DNA of 42,544 bases from assembly GCA_949300375.1 (NCBI GenBank), contig CASGEB010000010.1:1-42544 (forward strand). Reading direction: 5' to 3'. The stretch is from an uncultured Pseudomonadota bacterium (lineage in GTDB: Bacteria > Pseudomonadota > Alphaproteobacteria > RF32 > CAG-239). This document shows, piece by piece, positions 17,338 through 25,323 of this stretch. The notes under the pieces were generated by a model. That model saw only the letters and a list, made by a program, of their open reading frames with translations. It was not told where the DNA came from and ran no database searches. Position 1 is the first letter of the stretch, and the number at the start of each line of letters is the position of its first letter. The translations under genes and the position numbers were made by a program.

Positions 17338-18273
17338 ATGAACAAAAAAAACAGCACCCTTGTTGCAAATAATCATATTTCAATCATAAAATTCCAGGGA
17401 GGACTGGGAAACCAGATGTTCTGCTACGCTTTCGGCCGGTCTTTATCCTTAAATCGGCAAACAAGCGTAAAATATGATTATTCATGGTTTGAAGAAGTTA
17501 AAAACAATGCCAAAGTAACAACCCGGCACTATGAACTTGGAGCTTTTTGCCTCTCCGCCCCTCAGGCAACCCCTGAAGAGTGTTCTGCCCTCAAAGACAA
17601 TGTTTTGCTAAAAAAAATATTTCCGGCATTTCTATATAAAAAGCTCAATAAAAAAGGCCTGATACCAACCTGCCTGCAAAAAGAAAAAAATGCCAATGTC
17701 TTCCAGCCGGAACTGCTTCAGACGCCTCTGCCAGCTTATTTTGAAGGATATTTTCAATGCCCGGAATATTTTGATAACCGGCGTATTGAACTTCTCAAGG
17801 ATTTTCAGTTAAAAATTCCGTTAAATGAAAACAATCAGAAAATCTTATCTGCCATACGGATGAATGAAGCCGTATCCCTGCACATCCGCCGGGGAGATTA
17901 TGTCAGCAACGCCCGGGCAAATGCAGCTCACGGCCTTTGCAGCCTGGAATATTATCAAAAGGCTGTCCGTTATATGGCACAACATACCACCTCGCCGCAC
18001 TTTTTTATTTTCTCCGACGATCTTCCCTGGGCTGCCGAAAACCTCAAATTACCTTTTCAGCATACTTTGGTTGACATCAACTCTGCCGATGAAGGATATT
18101 TTGATATGTTTCTGATGAGCCAATGCCGGCATAATATCATCGCCAACAGCTCGTTTTCCTGGTGGGGAGCATGGTTGAACCAAAATCCTGACAAAATCGT
18201 CATTGCCCCGCAAAAATGGAACAACAGCGGCCAAACCCCGGCAATTCTATATAAAGATTGGATAAAATTTTAA
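17338..18273 (+). CDS. GT11 alpha-1,2-fucosyltransferase-type enzyme
   Basis: The protein has 311 residues, close to bacterial GT11 enzymes (about 290-310). Motifs: N-terminal FQGGLGNQMFCYAFGRSL, the GDP-fucose-binding motif SLHIRRGDYV (about 180), and NSSFSWWGAWLNQNPDKIVIAP near residue 260. GT11 enzymes move L-fucose from GDP-fucose to galactose in alpha-1,2 linkage, making H-antigen-like ends. Some bacterial members transfer other 6-deoxy sugars, so the donor is an inference. It ends the plus-strand glycosylation operon, and its stop overlaps the stop of the minus-strand gene by 4 bp. No GDP-fucose synthesis genes (gmd, fcl) are in the window. Confidence 0.92.
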   Translation: MNKKNSTLVANNHISIIKFQGGLGNQMFCYAFGRSLSLNRQTSVKYDYSWFEEVKNNAKVTTRHYELGAFCLSAPQATPEECSALKDNVLLKKIFPAFLYKKLNKKGLIPTCLQKEKNANVFQPELLQTPLPAYFEGYFQCPEYFDNRRIELLKDFQLKIPLNENNQKILSAIRMNEAVSLHIRRGDYVSNARANAAHGLCSLEYYQKAVRYMAQHTTSPHFFIFSDDLPWAAENLKLPFQHTLVDINSADEGYFDMFLMSQCRHNIIANSSFSWWGAWLNQNPDKIVIAPQKWNNSGQTPAILYKDWIKF

Positions 18274-19487
18274 CTTTTCAACGACAGAAAAGCATCAATA
18301 TTTTCTTCCATGACCCGGCGAAAATTTTCCCGGGAAGAGATTTTAAGCGCCAGCTTCTGACAAGTCTCAATTTCATGGCACAAATCATGATCATCTTTCA
18401 AAAACAAATCCGTCAAAGCCTGTTCTATCTCTTCCTCACTGCAAAACGACAAATATTTTCCGCACCCTGCCGGCAGATCAACGCCGCTGTTCCGGCTGAT
18501 AACAGGATACAAGCCCAAACGAAGCAGCGTCATAACAGCCACTGACATTCCTTCACTGCATGAAGGAAAAACAAAAGCAAAACACCTATCAGCTATCAAA
18601 GAGAACTCATTTCCTGCCAAATGTAAAAATCCATGATAAACAATATTTTGACATTGAGAAAAATGCTTCTGATACACCGCCATAAAATCCGGTTCCTGCT
18701 CCAGATTTCCGACAATATGCAATTTCCATTCAGGATGCCTGACAAAAACATCAATCACCAGATCAAGTCCCTTATGAACCGCTCCGGCTCCGCCCATCCA
18801 CAAAAATTCTTTCTCTTTCGGAAGATATTGTTCTCTCTGCTTTAACCTCGGCAAATAAGCAGCACTGACCGGAATGCAATGAATCTTCGATTGATATTTT
18901 TGGGGATAAGTTTTTTTGCTGACCTCGTTTCCTATCAAAGTACAATAATCTGCCAAAGCCAACGACTGCTGAGATAAATATTCATCTTTTTGACGTTTAG
19001 GACGATATGAACAACAGTGCCTGCGGCAAAAATTTTCAACCCGCTGCTTTTCCGCCTGGTTCTGAAAACAACAAAAACTTTCAGTCAAATGCAACATTTT
19101 CAAACATTTCTGAGGCAGCACACTATTTAACCGGGCAATATTGTCGGCAATATCAAAAATCACATCATATTGCTTTCGGGGTTTAAAGTATTTATCATTC
19201 CAAACTATCGCCTCAACATTATACCCTCTGCTCTGAAAGATTCTGGCTATCTCACGACATTCCCAAACGTTAGAATGATACTCAAGCCGTTCATCTCCGT
19301 CCGGCAAAAGTAAAGGCTCCTTCAAATAACTCAGCAAGACCGTCCCCTTAGCCTCCGGAGTTGTCAAACAGCAAACATTTTCTCCGGTCCAGACAGCATT
19401 TAATTCATAGCGCAAACGGCGGCGCCTTTCTTTTACCGGCACCAAAAAACAAATAATCCGAATAAGCAGCAATTTCAATTTTCGCAT
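18270..19487 (-). CDS. GT-B glycosyltransferase (GT4-like)
   Basis: The protein has 405 residues from the ATG at 19487. I prefer this to the ATG at 19523 because AGAGG lies 5 bp before 19487, while 19523 has no ribosome site. The N-terminus is basic and hydrophobic (RKLKLLLIRIICFLVPVKERRRRLR), likely membrane-associated. The C-terminal half has a GT4-like nucleotide-sugar domain, FLWMGGAGAVHKGLDLVIDVF, KLHIVGNL, IVYHGFLHL and FPSCSEGMSVAVMTLLRLGLYP. The usual E-x7-E second Glu is replaced (SEGMSVAVMTL), so it is a divergent member. Many Cys residues are present. It converges tail to tail with the fucosyltransferase gene. Confidence 0.8.
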   Translation of the reverse strand: MRKLKLLLIRIICFLVPVKERRRRLRYELNAVWTGENVCCLTTPEAKGTVLLSYLKEPLLLPDGDERLEYHSNVWECREIARIFQSRGYNVEAIVWNDKYFKPRKQYDVIFDIADNIARLNSVLPQKCLKMLHLTESFCCFQNQAEKQRVENFCRRHCCSYRPKRQKDEYLSQQSLALADYCTLIGNEVSKKTYPQKYQSKIHCIPVSAAYLPRLKQREQYLPKEKEFLWMGGAGAVHKGLDLVIDVFVRHPEWKLHIVGNLEQEPDFMAVYQKHFSQCQNIVYHGFLHLAGNEFSLIADRCFAFVFPSCSEGMSVAVMTLLRLGLYPVISRNSGVDLPAGCGKYLSFCSEEEIEQALTDLFLKDDHDLCHEIETCQKLALKISSRENFRRVMEENIDAFLSLKS

Positions 19488-19570
19488 TTTGGCCTCTAAA
19501 TATAATAATGTATAAAATAGCATAGATTATTTTTGGCCATAATGCTAATATTTTTTTACACAAAAATATC

Positions 19571-19590
19571 CGGCCATTTACAAATGGCCG
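19571..19590 (-). terminator. Intrinsic terminator after the GT92-like gene
   Basis: CGGCCATT and AATGGCCG form a perfect 8-bp stem with a 4-nt loop; on the minus strand GATATTTTTG follows. Confidence 0.7.
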
Positions 19591-19630
19591 AATAATAATC
19601 AGACTAAAGCTGAAATTCCGCCGATAAGCC

Positions 19631-20515
19631 CTATTCTTCAGCTTTCATTTTCAGTTTTACCAGAAATTTGAAAATCTTATAATCAGTCTTATCACAAAGT
19701 TCTTCACACCAAAAGAAACTTTCCCAGGGACGTTTGTTTTCAGAAGTCTGATAATAAGCATCACCGACCACCATTTTCTTCTTCGCCCAATATTCCGCGC
19801 TTTTGCTGAAATAATGGTTTATCTGCACGTCAACCTCTTTTTTTCTTGCCCCCGGCATAAAAAACAAATAGGCGTTGTCCGGCGCCAGTTTGCCCCAGAA
19901 TTTGAAACGGCAGATATGAGTAATCCGAAATTCTTTAATCCTCTTTGACCAATGGGTATTCAAAAACATTTTGGAAGTAGAAATAACATCCGAACAAACC
20001 GTAAACTGCTCAATCAAAGTTTTGGAACGGTCTTCCTTCATCACGCCGGATGAACTAAACATCCGCCAGAAAGCCGAGGCCAGCGGATAACGTTCATAAT
20101 TCTTCAGCCAATCCTTGATACTGTTCCATTTTACCGGACAAACATATTCATCCAAATCAATAAAGCCAATCCAATTGCTCTCGCCGCTGTATTTTTCCAC
20201 GCAATCGTTATAAGCCGGCCGCTGCCCGTGTTCGACCGGCCATTCTGTCAGCGTAACAATCCCGGCTTTGACATAAGGTTCCAATATTTTCTTATAATTA
20301 TCATCGGAAAAATTATTATACAGATAAAAATGCTCCACTCCGGCTACCAAATGATAATCTATCCATTCTTTCAGATATTTTCCTTCATTTTTAAAAATGG
20401 CGCAAATTGAAACATAATATTTCTTGTCAAACTTTTGTCTCCTGTACAATAGCCTGATTAAACAAAGATAAATAAAATTTCTGCAAATTTTGAAGTAACC
20501 GGCGGCTTTTTTCAT
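19631..20515 (-). CDS. GT92 (DUF23)-family glycosyltransferase
   Basis: The protein has 294 residues. After a short hydrophobic, basic N-terminus comes the typical opening YVSICAIFKNEGKYLKEWID with YHLVAGVEHFYLYNNFSDD, then TEWPVEHGQRPAYNDCVEKY, and WIGFIDLDEYVCPV, which carries the DxD-like metal site. Characterised GT92 enzymes are eukaryotic galactosyltransferases (C. elegans GALT-1). Bacterial members sit in LPS or capsule loci, as here. The protein probably acts at the cytosolic face of the inner membrane. AAGGAG precedes the ATG. It lies between two terminators, so it may be a separate unit or depend on read-through. Confidence 0.85.
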   Translation of the reverse strand: MKKAAGYFKICRNFIYLCLIRLLYRRQKFDKKYYVSICAIFKNEGKYLKEWIDYHLVAGVEHFYLYNNFSDDNYKKILEPYVKAGIVTLTEWPVEHGQRPAYNDCVEKYSGESNWIGFIDLDEYVCPVKWNSIKDWLKNYERYPLASAFWRMFSSSGVMKEDRSKTLIEQFTVCSDVISTSKMFLNTHWSKRIKEFRITHICRFKFWGKLAPDNAYLFFMPGARKKEVDVQINHYFSKSAEYWAKKKMVVGDAYYQTSENKRPWESFFWCEELCDKTDYKIFKFLVKLKMKAEE

Positions 20516-20547
20516 TTTTAACTCCTTATGTAGATATTATAAAAATA

Positions 20548-20585
20548 CCTGATAAGCGTTTGCTTAATTACGTCCACTTATCAGG
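20548..20585 (-). terminator. Inverted repeat / probable terminator after the 20600-23332 operon
   Basis: CCTGATAAG (20548-20556) pairs with CTTATCAGG (20577-20585). On the minus strand TATTTTTAT follows the stem. The loop is 20 nt, longer than usual. Confidence 0.65.
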
Positions 20586-20599
20586 CAAAATGTTATATT

Positions 20600-21724
20600 T
20601 TACTTCTTCCCGTCTTTGACAATTTTCCCAATCAACTCATCCCACTGCCCGGCCACAATCTCCGGAGCATAAGCTTTCATATCTTCCACGGCATTTTTGC
20701 CAAACTGAATCCGCAGGGCTTTGTCGCTCATCAAAAGCCGCATTTTTTCGGCAAAATCATCCACATCTTCCGCCAAAAAACCATTATGCCCGTCCACAAT
20801 CAGCTCATTAACCGACGGCGTCTCCTTAAAGCCTATGCTGGGCAGTCCGATAGCCATTCCGTCGGCCAGCGCCAGGGAAAATCCCTCATGCAAACTTGCA
20901 AAAGCATGAATATCCGCCGTGCGGTAAACGTCCTGAATATTATCGCTGTAGCCCATAATTTTGATATTGTTCTCAATCCCGTATTTCCTGGCTAGCGCCA
21001 TCAGCTCGTCATTATAATCCTGATATTTCTGCAGTCCCCAAAATTCCACCACCCAGTCGGGAAAATCTTTTGCAATTTTTGCAAAGGCTTCCACAATCAA
21101 ATGCTGGCGTTTGCCTTCTTTTTCCACCCGGGCAACATAGATAATGCGCTTTTTCTCCTGTTCCAAATTAACGCGCTCAGCTTCGGGAATCTGCACAACC
21201 TCATTTGGCACCGTTGCCACTTTTGCGTTTTTAAAATAAGGCGCGATTGTTTTTTCATAAGACTTCATCAAAACATGAAAAACGCTGACCTGCTCGGCGC
21301 ATTTCTGATAAATTTTCCATTTCGGCTTTTTCTGAAAACGCCCGAGCATTGCCGGCGGATAACAATGCATCATCATCACAATCGGAATATTATGCCTTTG
21401 CAAAAAGGCCACATTATACAAATCCACCAAAAAATAACAAAAAATAATATCCGGTTTTTCTTTTTCTATAAAACGGCTGAAACGAAAGACCGGCGTTCCG
21501 AAAATTTCCCGCACCTTGTGCCAGAAATTAACCAGCGGATTTTTTGTTTTTCCGTTCAAATTCACAAACCGGACGCCTTCAGGCAGCGTTACGCCGGAAC
21601 CCTGCTTACGGTAAGTATCACAAACCACCAGAACTTCGTGTCCCTTGGAAGAAAGCGACGACACAAATTGAGCCAGAAATTTTGTATTCAGAACATTGCG
21701 ATCCTTCACTACCATAATCTTCAT
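20600..21724 (-). CDS. GT4-type glycosyltransferase
   Basis: The protein has 374 residues and a GT-B fold. The N-terminal domain has FLAQFVSSLSSKGHEVLVVC. The C-terminal domain has RIIYVARVEKEGKRQHLIVE, IKIMGYSDNIQDVYRTADI and the E-x7-E motif in SLHEGFSLALADGMAIGLPS (second Glu replaced by Asp: LADGMA). It is closely similar in layout to the GT4 enzyme at 15178, so the two may be paralogues acting on the same glycan. It overlaps the upstream ParB-like gene by 4 bp (ATGA), which indicates translational coupling. It is the last gene of a three-gene minus-strand operon. Confidence 0.88.
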   Translation of the reverse strand: MKIMVVKDRNVLNTKFLAQFVSSLSSKGHEVLVVCDTYRKQGSGVTLPEGVRFVNLNGKTKNPLVNFWHKVREIFGTPVFRFSRFIEKEKPDIIFCYFLVDLYNVAFLQRHNIPIVMMMHCYPPAMLGRFQKKPKWKIYQKCAEQVSVFHVLMKSYEKTIAPYFKNAKVATVPNEVVQIPEAERVNLEQEKKRIIYVARVEKEGKRQHLIVEAFAKIAKDFPDWVVEFWGLQKYQDYNDELMALARKYGIENNIKIMGYSDNIQDVYRTADIHAFASLHEGFSLALADGMAIGLPSIGFKETPSVNELIVDGHNGFLAEDVDDFAEKMRLLMSDKALRIQFGKNAVEDMKAYAPEIVAGQWDELIGKIVKDGKK

Positions 21725-22389
21725 TTTCCCAACCCCCTTATTTTGGAAACAATTTTTTCAAAAAAAGCCATAAAACGCGGCGATGGAACGGCCGTCCAAA
21801 ACCGCACGGTCAAACGTTCAACCCCCAGTTCTTCGCAAATATTAAGACGATGATGCCCCTGAAACAACTGATCGCGAACACCAAGGCTGCGGTTAACCAT
21901 CACAAAGATGGGCGATTTATCGTCATAACCGTTTTGTTTGATAGAAGTATAAAGCATATCATAACGTTTGCGGCGCTCTTCCTCGCTCATGGCCCAGCGT
22001 TTGTTGGTCCAGTTATAAGCATTCCCCTCATCCCGCACGCCGCGTTTGAGATGCATTGCTAGAACATCTTTCAGCCGCATATGAAAGCCTGTAATACCCT
22101 CTTTATAATACCGGCGTTTGAGCGGTTTCAACAAATTGATAAAAAAGCCGAATACCGGAGAATAAGTATAATAAACAAACCGGACGGGATAAAATTCCTC
22201 ACCGGCTGCTTGGGCTTTTTTCAAAATTTCGGCACCGGAAAACAAGGTTTCTGCCTTTTTCTCCCTAAAATCCCCGGCCATAACCAAAACCTCATCCCTT
22301 TCCTGATACGCCGGACTTTTTTTCAGCGCCAAAAGCTCGGAAATCTGCAAAAGATAAGTCTCGGACGAATACGCCAAATGTTTTTTCAT
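21721..22389 (-). CDS. ParB/sulfiredoxin-fold protein in a glycan operon
   Basis: The protein has 222 residues. The C-terminal half resembles the ParB N-terminal (ParB/Srx) domain: SPIFVMVNRSLGVRDQLFQG, then GHHRLNICEELGVERLTVRF, where G-H-H-R-L is the conserved nucleotide-binding motif. There is no HTH after it, so it is not a chromosome-partition ParB. The N-terminal half (Tyr- and Lys-rich, with FRLKD-type helices) is not recognised. ParB-fold proteins bind CTP or ATP and some are kinases; similar proteins occur in O-antigen and capsule loci, where their role is undefined. It sits between a GT2 gene (7 bp) and a GT4 gene (4-bp overlap), so it is surely part of the glycan operon. Confidence 0.72.
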   Translation of the reverse strand: MKKHLAYSSETYLLQISELLALKKSPAYQERDEVLVMAGDFREKKAETLFSGAEILKKAQAAGEEFYPVRFVYYTYSPVFGFFINLLKPLKRRYYKEGITGFHMRLKDVLAMHLKRGVRDEGNAYNWTNKRWAMSEEERRKRYDMLYTSIKQNGYDDKSPIFVMVNRSLGVRDQLFQGHHRLNICEELGVERLTVRFWTAVPSPRFMAFFEKIVSKIRGLGK

Positions 22390-22396
22390 TCGCGCC

Positions 22397-23332
22397 TCAG
22401 GCTTTTTTCGGACGCAGCACGCCGGTTTTTATATTTTTGAAAACCTGCGCCATTTGGTCTAGTTTCTTCAGGTTCGGCTGAGGCTTGGCCAGCTTTGTAT
22501 AGAGATACAGGCCAAAGATCGGCGTCAACATCGGACAACGGCTGATTTTGCGGATATATTTCCAATAGGCCGAAACCGCCCGCACATTAAGCTTTGCCCG
22601 AATATCGCGGTCAAGATGCGGACGGGCTTTGATAAAATCGTAATAAGCCAGAAAACGGTCATGATCAAGCTGAATTTTATTGCCGGAAAGATTGCCGTCT
22701 TCTTTTGGCACCAACACGACATTCGCAAACATCTTAATAATCCCGTTTGCATAAAACGCCGCCCGCAGCGGAATGGTCTCGTCCTGGATAAACACGCCTT
22801 CATCGGCGCCGCCGGCTTTCTGCAGCACATCCCGCTTAATCAGCTGCCCCATCCGCGTAAAACGCCCGTCCAAAACGGCGCGCAGGGCATCTTTGCGGTA
22901 ATAATATTTAAAATCGTCTTTCATAAACTCGTTGGTCAGCTCTTCCGCCGGCTTTCCGGTTTTGGTAAAAGTGCCGTAAACCATATCGGCGTCATATTCT
23001 TTTGCCAGCGCAATCATTCTTTCGGTTGAATCAATCGGAAAAATGTCATCTGAATCCAACATCCGGATATATTCGCCCTGCGCCGTAAAAATACCCTGGT
23101 TGATACGGATGGAAATCCCCTGGTTCTTGGCGTTTCTGATAATCTTAACATTCGGAATCCCTTTGGTCATTTCTTCAATAATCTCAACCGAACGGTCTTT
23201 GGAAACATCATCCACAAAAATAAACTCCGGATTTTTCAAACCGCTCTGATTCAGCAAAGCTTTTAAAACCGACGGCAAAAACTTCTCTTTATTATAAACC
23301 GTCATCACAAAAGAAACGTCAATATCCGACAT
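22397..23332 (-). CDS. GT2 family glycosyltransferase
   Basis: The protein has 311 residues from the ATG at 23332. A GTG 12 bp upstream is in frame but lies inside the GAGGA ribosome site, so it is unlikely. The GT-A domain has DVSFVMTVYNKEKFLPSVL, FIFVDDVSKDRSVEII, NQGISIRINQGIFTAQGEYI and the metal site RMLDSDD. A second region includes GVFIQDETIPLRAAF. The C-terminal 70 residues are basic. It is an inverting transferase of unknown sugar, first gene of the minus-strand operon with the ParB-like and GT4 genes. Confidence 0.88.
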   Translation of the reverse strand: MSDIDVSFVMTVYNKEKFLPSVLKALLNQSGLKNPEFIFVDDVSKDRSVEIIEEMTKGIPNVKIIRNAKNQGISIRINQGIFTAQGEYIRMLDSDDIFPIDSTERMIALAKEYDADMVYGTFTKTGKPAEELTNEFMKDDFKYYYRKDALRAVLDGRFTRMGQLIKRDVLQKAGGADEGVFIQDETIPLRAAFYANGIIKMFANVVLVPKEDGNLSGNKIQLDHDRFLAYYDFIKARPHLDRDIRAKLNVRAVSAYWKYIRKISRCPMLTPIFGLYLYTKLAKPQPNLKKLDQMAQVFKNIKTGVLRPKKA

Positions 23333-23411
23333 TACAGTCCTCACAAAAATTACAATCCGGCATTATGCTAAGCCAAAAACCCAAACTTGGCAAGCAGAAA
23401 ACAAACATTAT

Positions 23412-23442
23412 CAAAAAAGGGCTGAACTTTCAGCCCTTGTTT
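23412..23442. terminator. Bidirectional intrinsic terminator
   Basis: AAGGGCTGA and TCAGCCCTT form a 9-bp stem with a 4-nt loop. The minus strand has T6 after the stem (for the DUF362 gene); the plus strand has GTTTTTTT. Confidence 0.9.
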
Positions 23443-23444
23443 TT

Positions 23445-24569
23445 TTACTTAACCTCAATCAGCTCATAAGAGCGCGTTCCAACTCCGATTTTTTCGGCAT
23501 GACGCAGACAAGCTTCCCAATCCGTATCGGGGTGCAGCAGATGGAATTTGTCTTTGCCGCAGCAATGATCATGGCATTTTTCGCTCAGTTCATTGTCCGT
23601 CATCAAAGCCGGCGCATTAATGACCATATCGGCACAGGCCTGATCCAAAGCCACCGGATCAAAAGAAGCAGCGATTCCCAAATCCGGCACAAAAGCGGCG
23701 TCGTTTCTGTCCCAACAGTCGCATTCCGGAGAAACATTCATAATAAAACTGATGTGAAAATTCGGCTTATCCTTCAAAACCGCTTTGGTATATTCGGCAA
23801 TTTTACAATTCAGTTCTTCCGAAGAATTATATCCTGAAACAACCGCGCCGTTAAACTGGCACAAAGCCACGCATTGCCCGCAGCCGACACAATTGTCATA
23901 ATTAATTTCGGCCTTGCGCGTCTGTTTATTGACATGAACGGCATCATGCGCGCAGTGTCTTTCGCAAACGCCGCAGCCGACACAGTTGTCGGTATCAATT
24001 TTCGGCTGGGCTGTGCAATGCATTTCCAGTTTTCCCGGAACAGCGCCGCCGCCCATTCCCAGATTTTTCAGCGCGCCGCCGAAACCGGCCATCTCGTGTC
24101 CCTTAAAATGCGTAAGAGAAATAACAATATCGGCATCTGCCAAAGCCGTTCCGATTTTCGGCGCTTTGCAGTATTCCCCGTCAATCTCGATTTCGCGATA
24201 ATCCGTCCCTTTCAAACCGTCGGCAATAATAACCTGCGCCTGAGCCGAAATCGGATTAAAGCCGTTTTCCATCGCGCTCTGCAAATGGTCGACCGCATTG
24301 GCGCGCCGTCCGGAATACAAAGTATTACAATCGGTCAAAAATGGTTTTGCCCCCAACTCTTTCAACATATTGACAATCTTGGCGGCATAATTCGGGCGCA
24401 GATACGCCAGGTTTCCCGGCTCTCCGAAATGGATTTTTAAAGCCACAAACTGATCTTTAAAATCAATCTTTGTCATCCCGGCGCGTTTAACCAGGCGTTC
24501 AAGCTTTCCGAGCAGCCCGCCGTCCCCGCGCGCTCTCAGATTGGTAAAATAAACTTGTGCTTTTTCCAT
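23445..24569 (-). CDS. DUF362 protein with two [4Fe-4S] ferredoxin motifs
   Basis: The protein has 374 residues from the ATG at 24569, preceded by GGAGG. The frame stays open upstream to 25043, but that part overlaps the HAD gene and has no homology-like features. The N-terminal DUF362 domain (MEKAQVYFTNLRA..., THFKGHEMAGFGGALKNLGMG) is followed near residues 190-250 by two ferredoxin clusters, CVGCGVCERHC and CVGCGQCVALC, and further C-terminal DUF362 sequence with a Cys/His patch CHDHCCGKDKFHLLHP. DUF362 proteins are iron-sulfur proteins of unknown chemistry, common in anaerobes, so this supports an anaerobic or microaerobic host. It is a single gene with its own terminator. Confidence 0.9.
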   Translation of the reverse strand: MEKAQVYFTNLRARGDGGLLGKLERLVKRAGMTKIDFKDQFVALKIHFGEPGNLAYLRPNYAAKIVNMLKELGAKPFLTDCNTLYSGRRANAVDHLQSAMENGFNPISAQAQVIIADGLKGTDYREIEIDGEYCKAPKIGTALADADIVISLTHFKGHEMAGFGGALKNLGMGGGAVPGKLEMHCTAQPKIDTDNCVGCGVCERHCAHDAVHVNKQTRKAEINYDNCVGCGQCVALCQFNGAVVSGYNSSEELNCKIAEYTKAVLKDKPNFHISFIMNVSPECDCWDRNDAAFVPDLGIAASFDPVALDQACADMVINAPALMTDNELSEKCHDHCCGKDKFHLLHPDTDWEACLRHAEKIGVGTRSYELIEVK

Positions 24570-24676
24570 AAAATTTAACCTCCGTTGTAAGCTTGAGAAT
24601 AACCTGAATAATTTATTTTTGCAAAACTTATTTACAAAAAATATTTCATTAATAGAATATAATTCAGGAGAAAAAA

Positions 24677-25300
24677 ATGGCAATAAAATACTGCATATGG
24701 GATGTTGGAAAAGTAATTTACGATTACAGCCTCCGCCCTCTGGAACGACTGCTGCGCAGCCAAACACAAAACCCGGAAGCATACCGCCGGCAAAATTTTG
24801 GCTTTTGCTACAACGATTATATGAAAGGCGCTTACGGCTTTTCCGAACTCTGCCGCCGGCTATGCGATTTTTACTTTGTCCCGTTGACGCCGCAAATAAA
24901 AGAACAAATCCGGCAGGCCTTTTTTGACGGGATTGGCGAATTTTACCCGGAAACCCGAAAACTCCAACAGGCCTTGCCGGATTTTGGCATTCAAAATTGT
25001 ATTTTATCCAACGCCTTGCCGATATTATCCGGCAGCGTATCAATTCCGTCCGTCCGCCCGGAACACATTTTCTGTTCTTTTGAACTCGGGCTGCTCAAAC
25101 CGGATCCGCAAATTTACAAAACCGTCCGGGAAAAACTCGGCTGCAAATTTAATGAAATAATCTTCATTGATGACAAAAAGAAAAACACGGATGCCGCTGC
25201 CGCCTTAGGCATTCATACCATAACATTCAACCGCCTGACAATAGAAAAGAAGCTGCCGGACTTAATAAAAAATCAGGATTTCCGCACTCGGAAACCCTGA
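24677..25300 (+). CDS. HAD-superfamily hydrolase (YihX-like)
   Basis: The protein has 207 residues. HAD motif I is in YCIWDVGKVIYDYS (Asp at about 8, with the D-x-G-x-V spacing of the YihX group instead of D-x-D), motif II is in CILSNALP, motif III Lys is in LGLLKPDPQIYKTV, and motif IV is IFIDDKKKNTDAAAALG. The cap is the small helical type. YihX in E. coli dephosphorylates glucose-1-phosphate, so a sugar phosphatase is likely; the substrate cannot be fixed. GGAG precedes the ATG. It diverges from the DUF362 gene and ends inside a terminator stem. Confidence 0.87.
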   Translation: MAIKYCIWDVGKVIYDYSLRPLERLLRSQTQNPEAYRRQNFGFCYNDYMKGAYGFSELCRRLCDFYFVPLTPQIKEQIRQAFFDGIGEFYPETRKLQQALPDFGIQNCILSNALPILSGSVSIPSVRPEHIFCSFELGLLKPDPQIYKTVREKLGCKFNEIIFIDDKKKNTDAAAALGIHTITFNRLTIEKKLPDLIKNQDFRTRKP

Positions 25301-25302
25301 TT
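25271..25302. terminator. Bidirectional terminator overlapping the HAD stop codon
   Basis: AATCAGG-A-TTTCCG pairs with CGGAAA-C-CCTGATT around a 4-nt loop. On the minus strand T6 follows, which suits the gene at 25324. The last nine codons and the stop of the HAD gene lie in the stem. Confidence 0.8.
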
Positions 25303-25323
25303 CTCATTCTGTTTTCCATCTTT

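Noticed and set aside
21101..21853. Plus-strand 250-codon frame
   Set aside because: It lies opposite the GT4 and ParB-like genes and has no domain; it is a shadow frame.
24570..25043. Upstream extension of the DUF362 reading frame (would give 532 residues)
   Set aside because: It overlaps the HAD gene on the other strand, has no family features, and GGAGG fixes the start at 24569.
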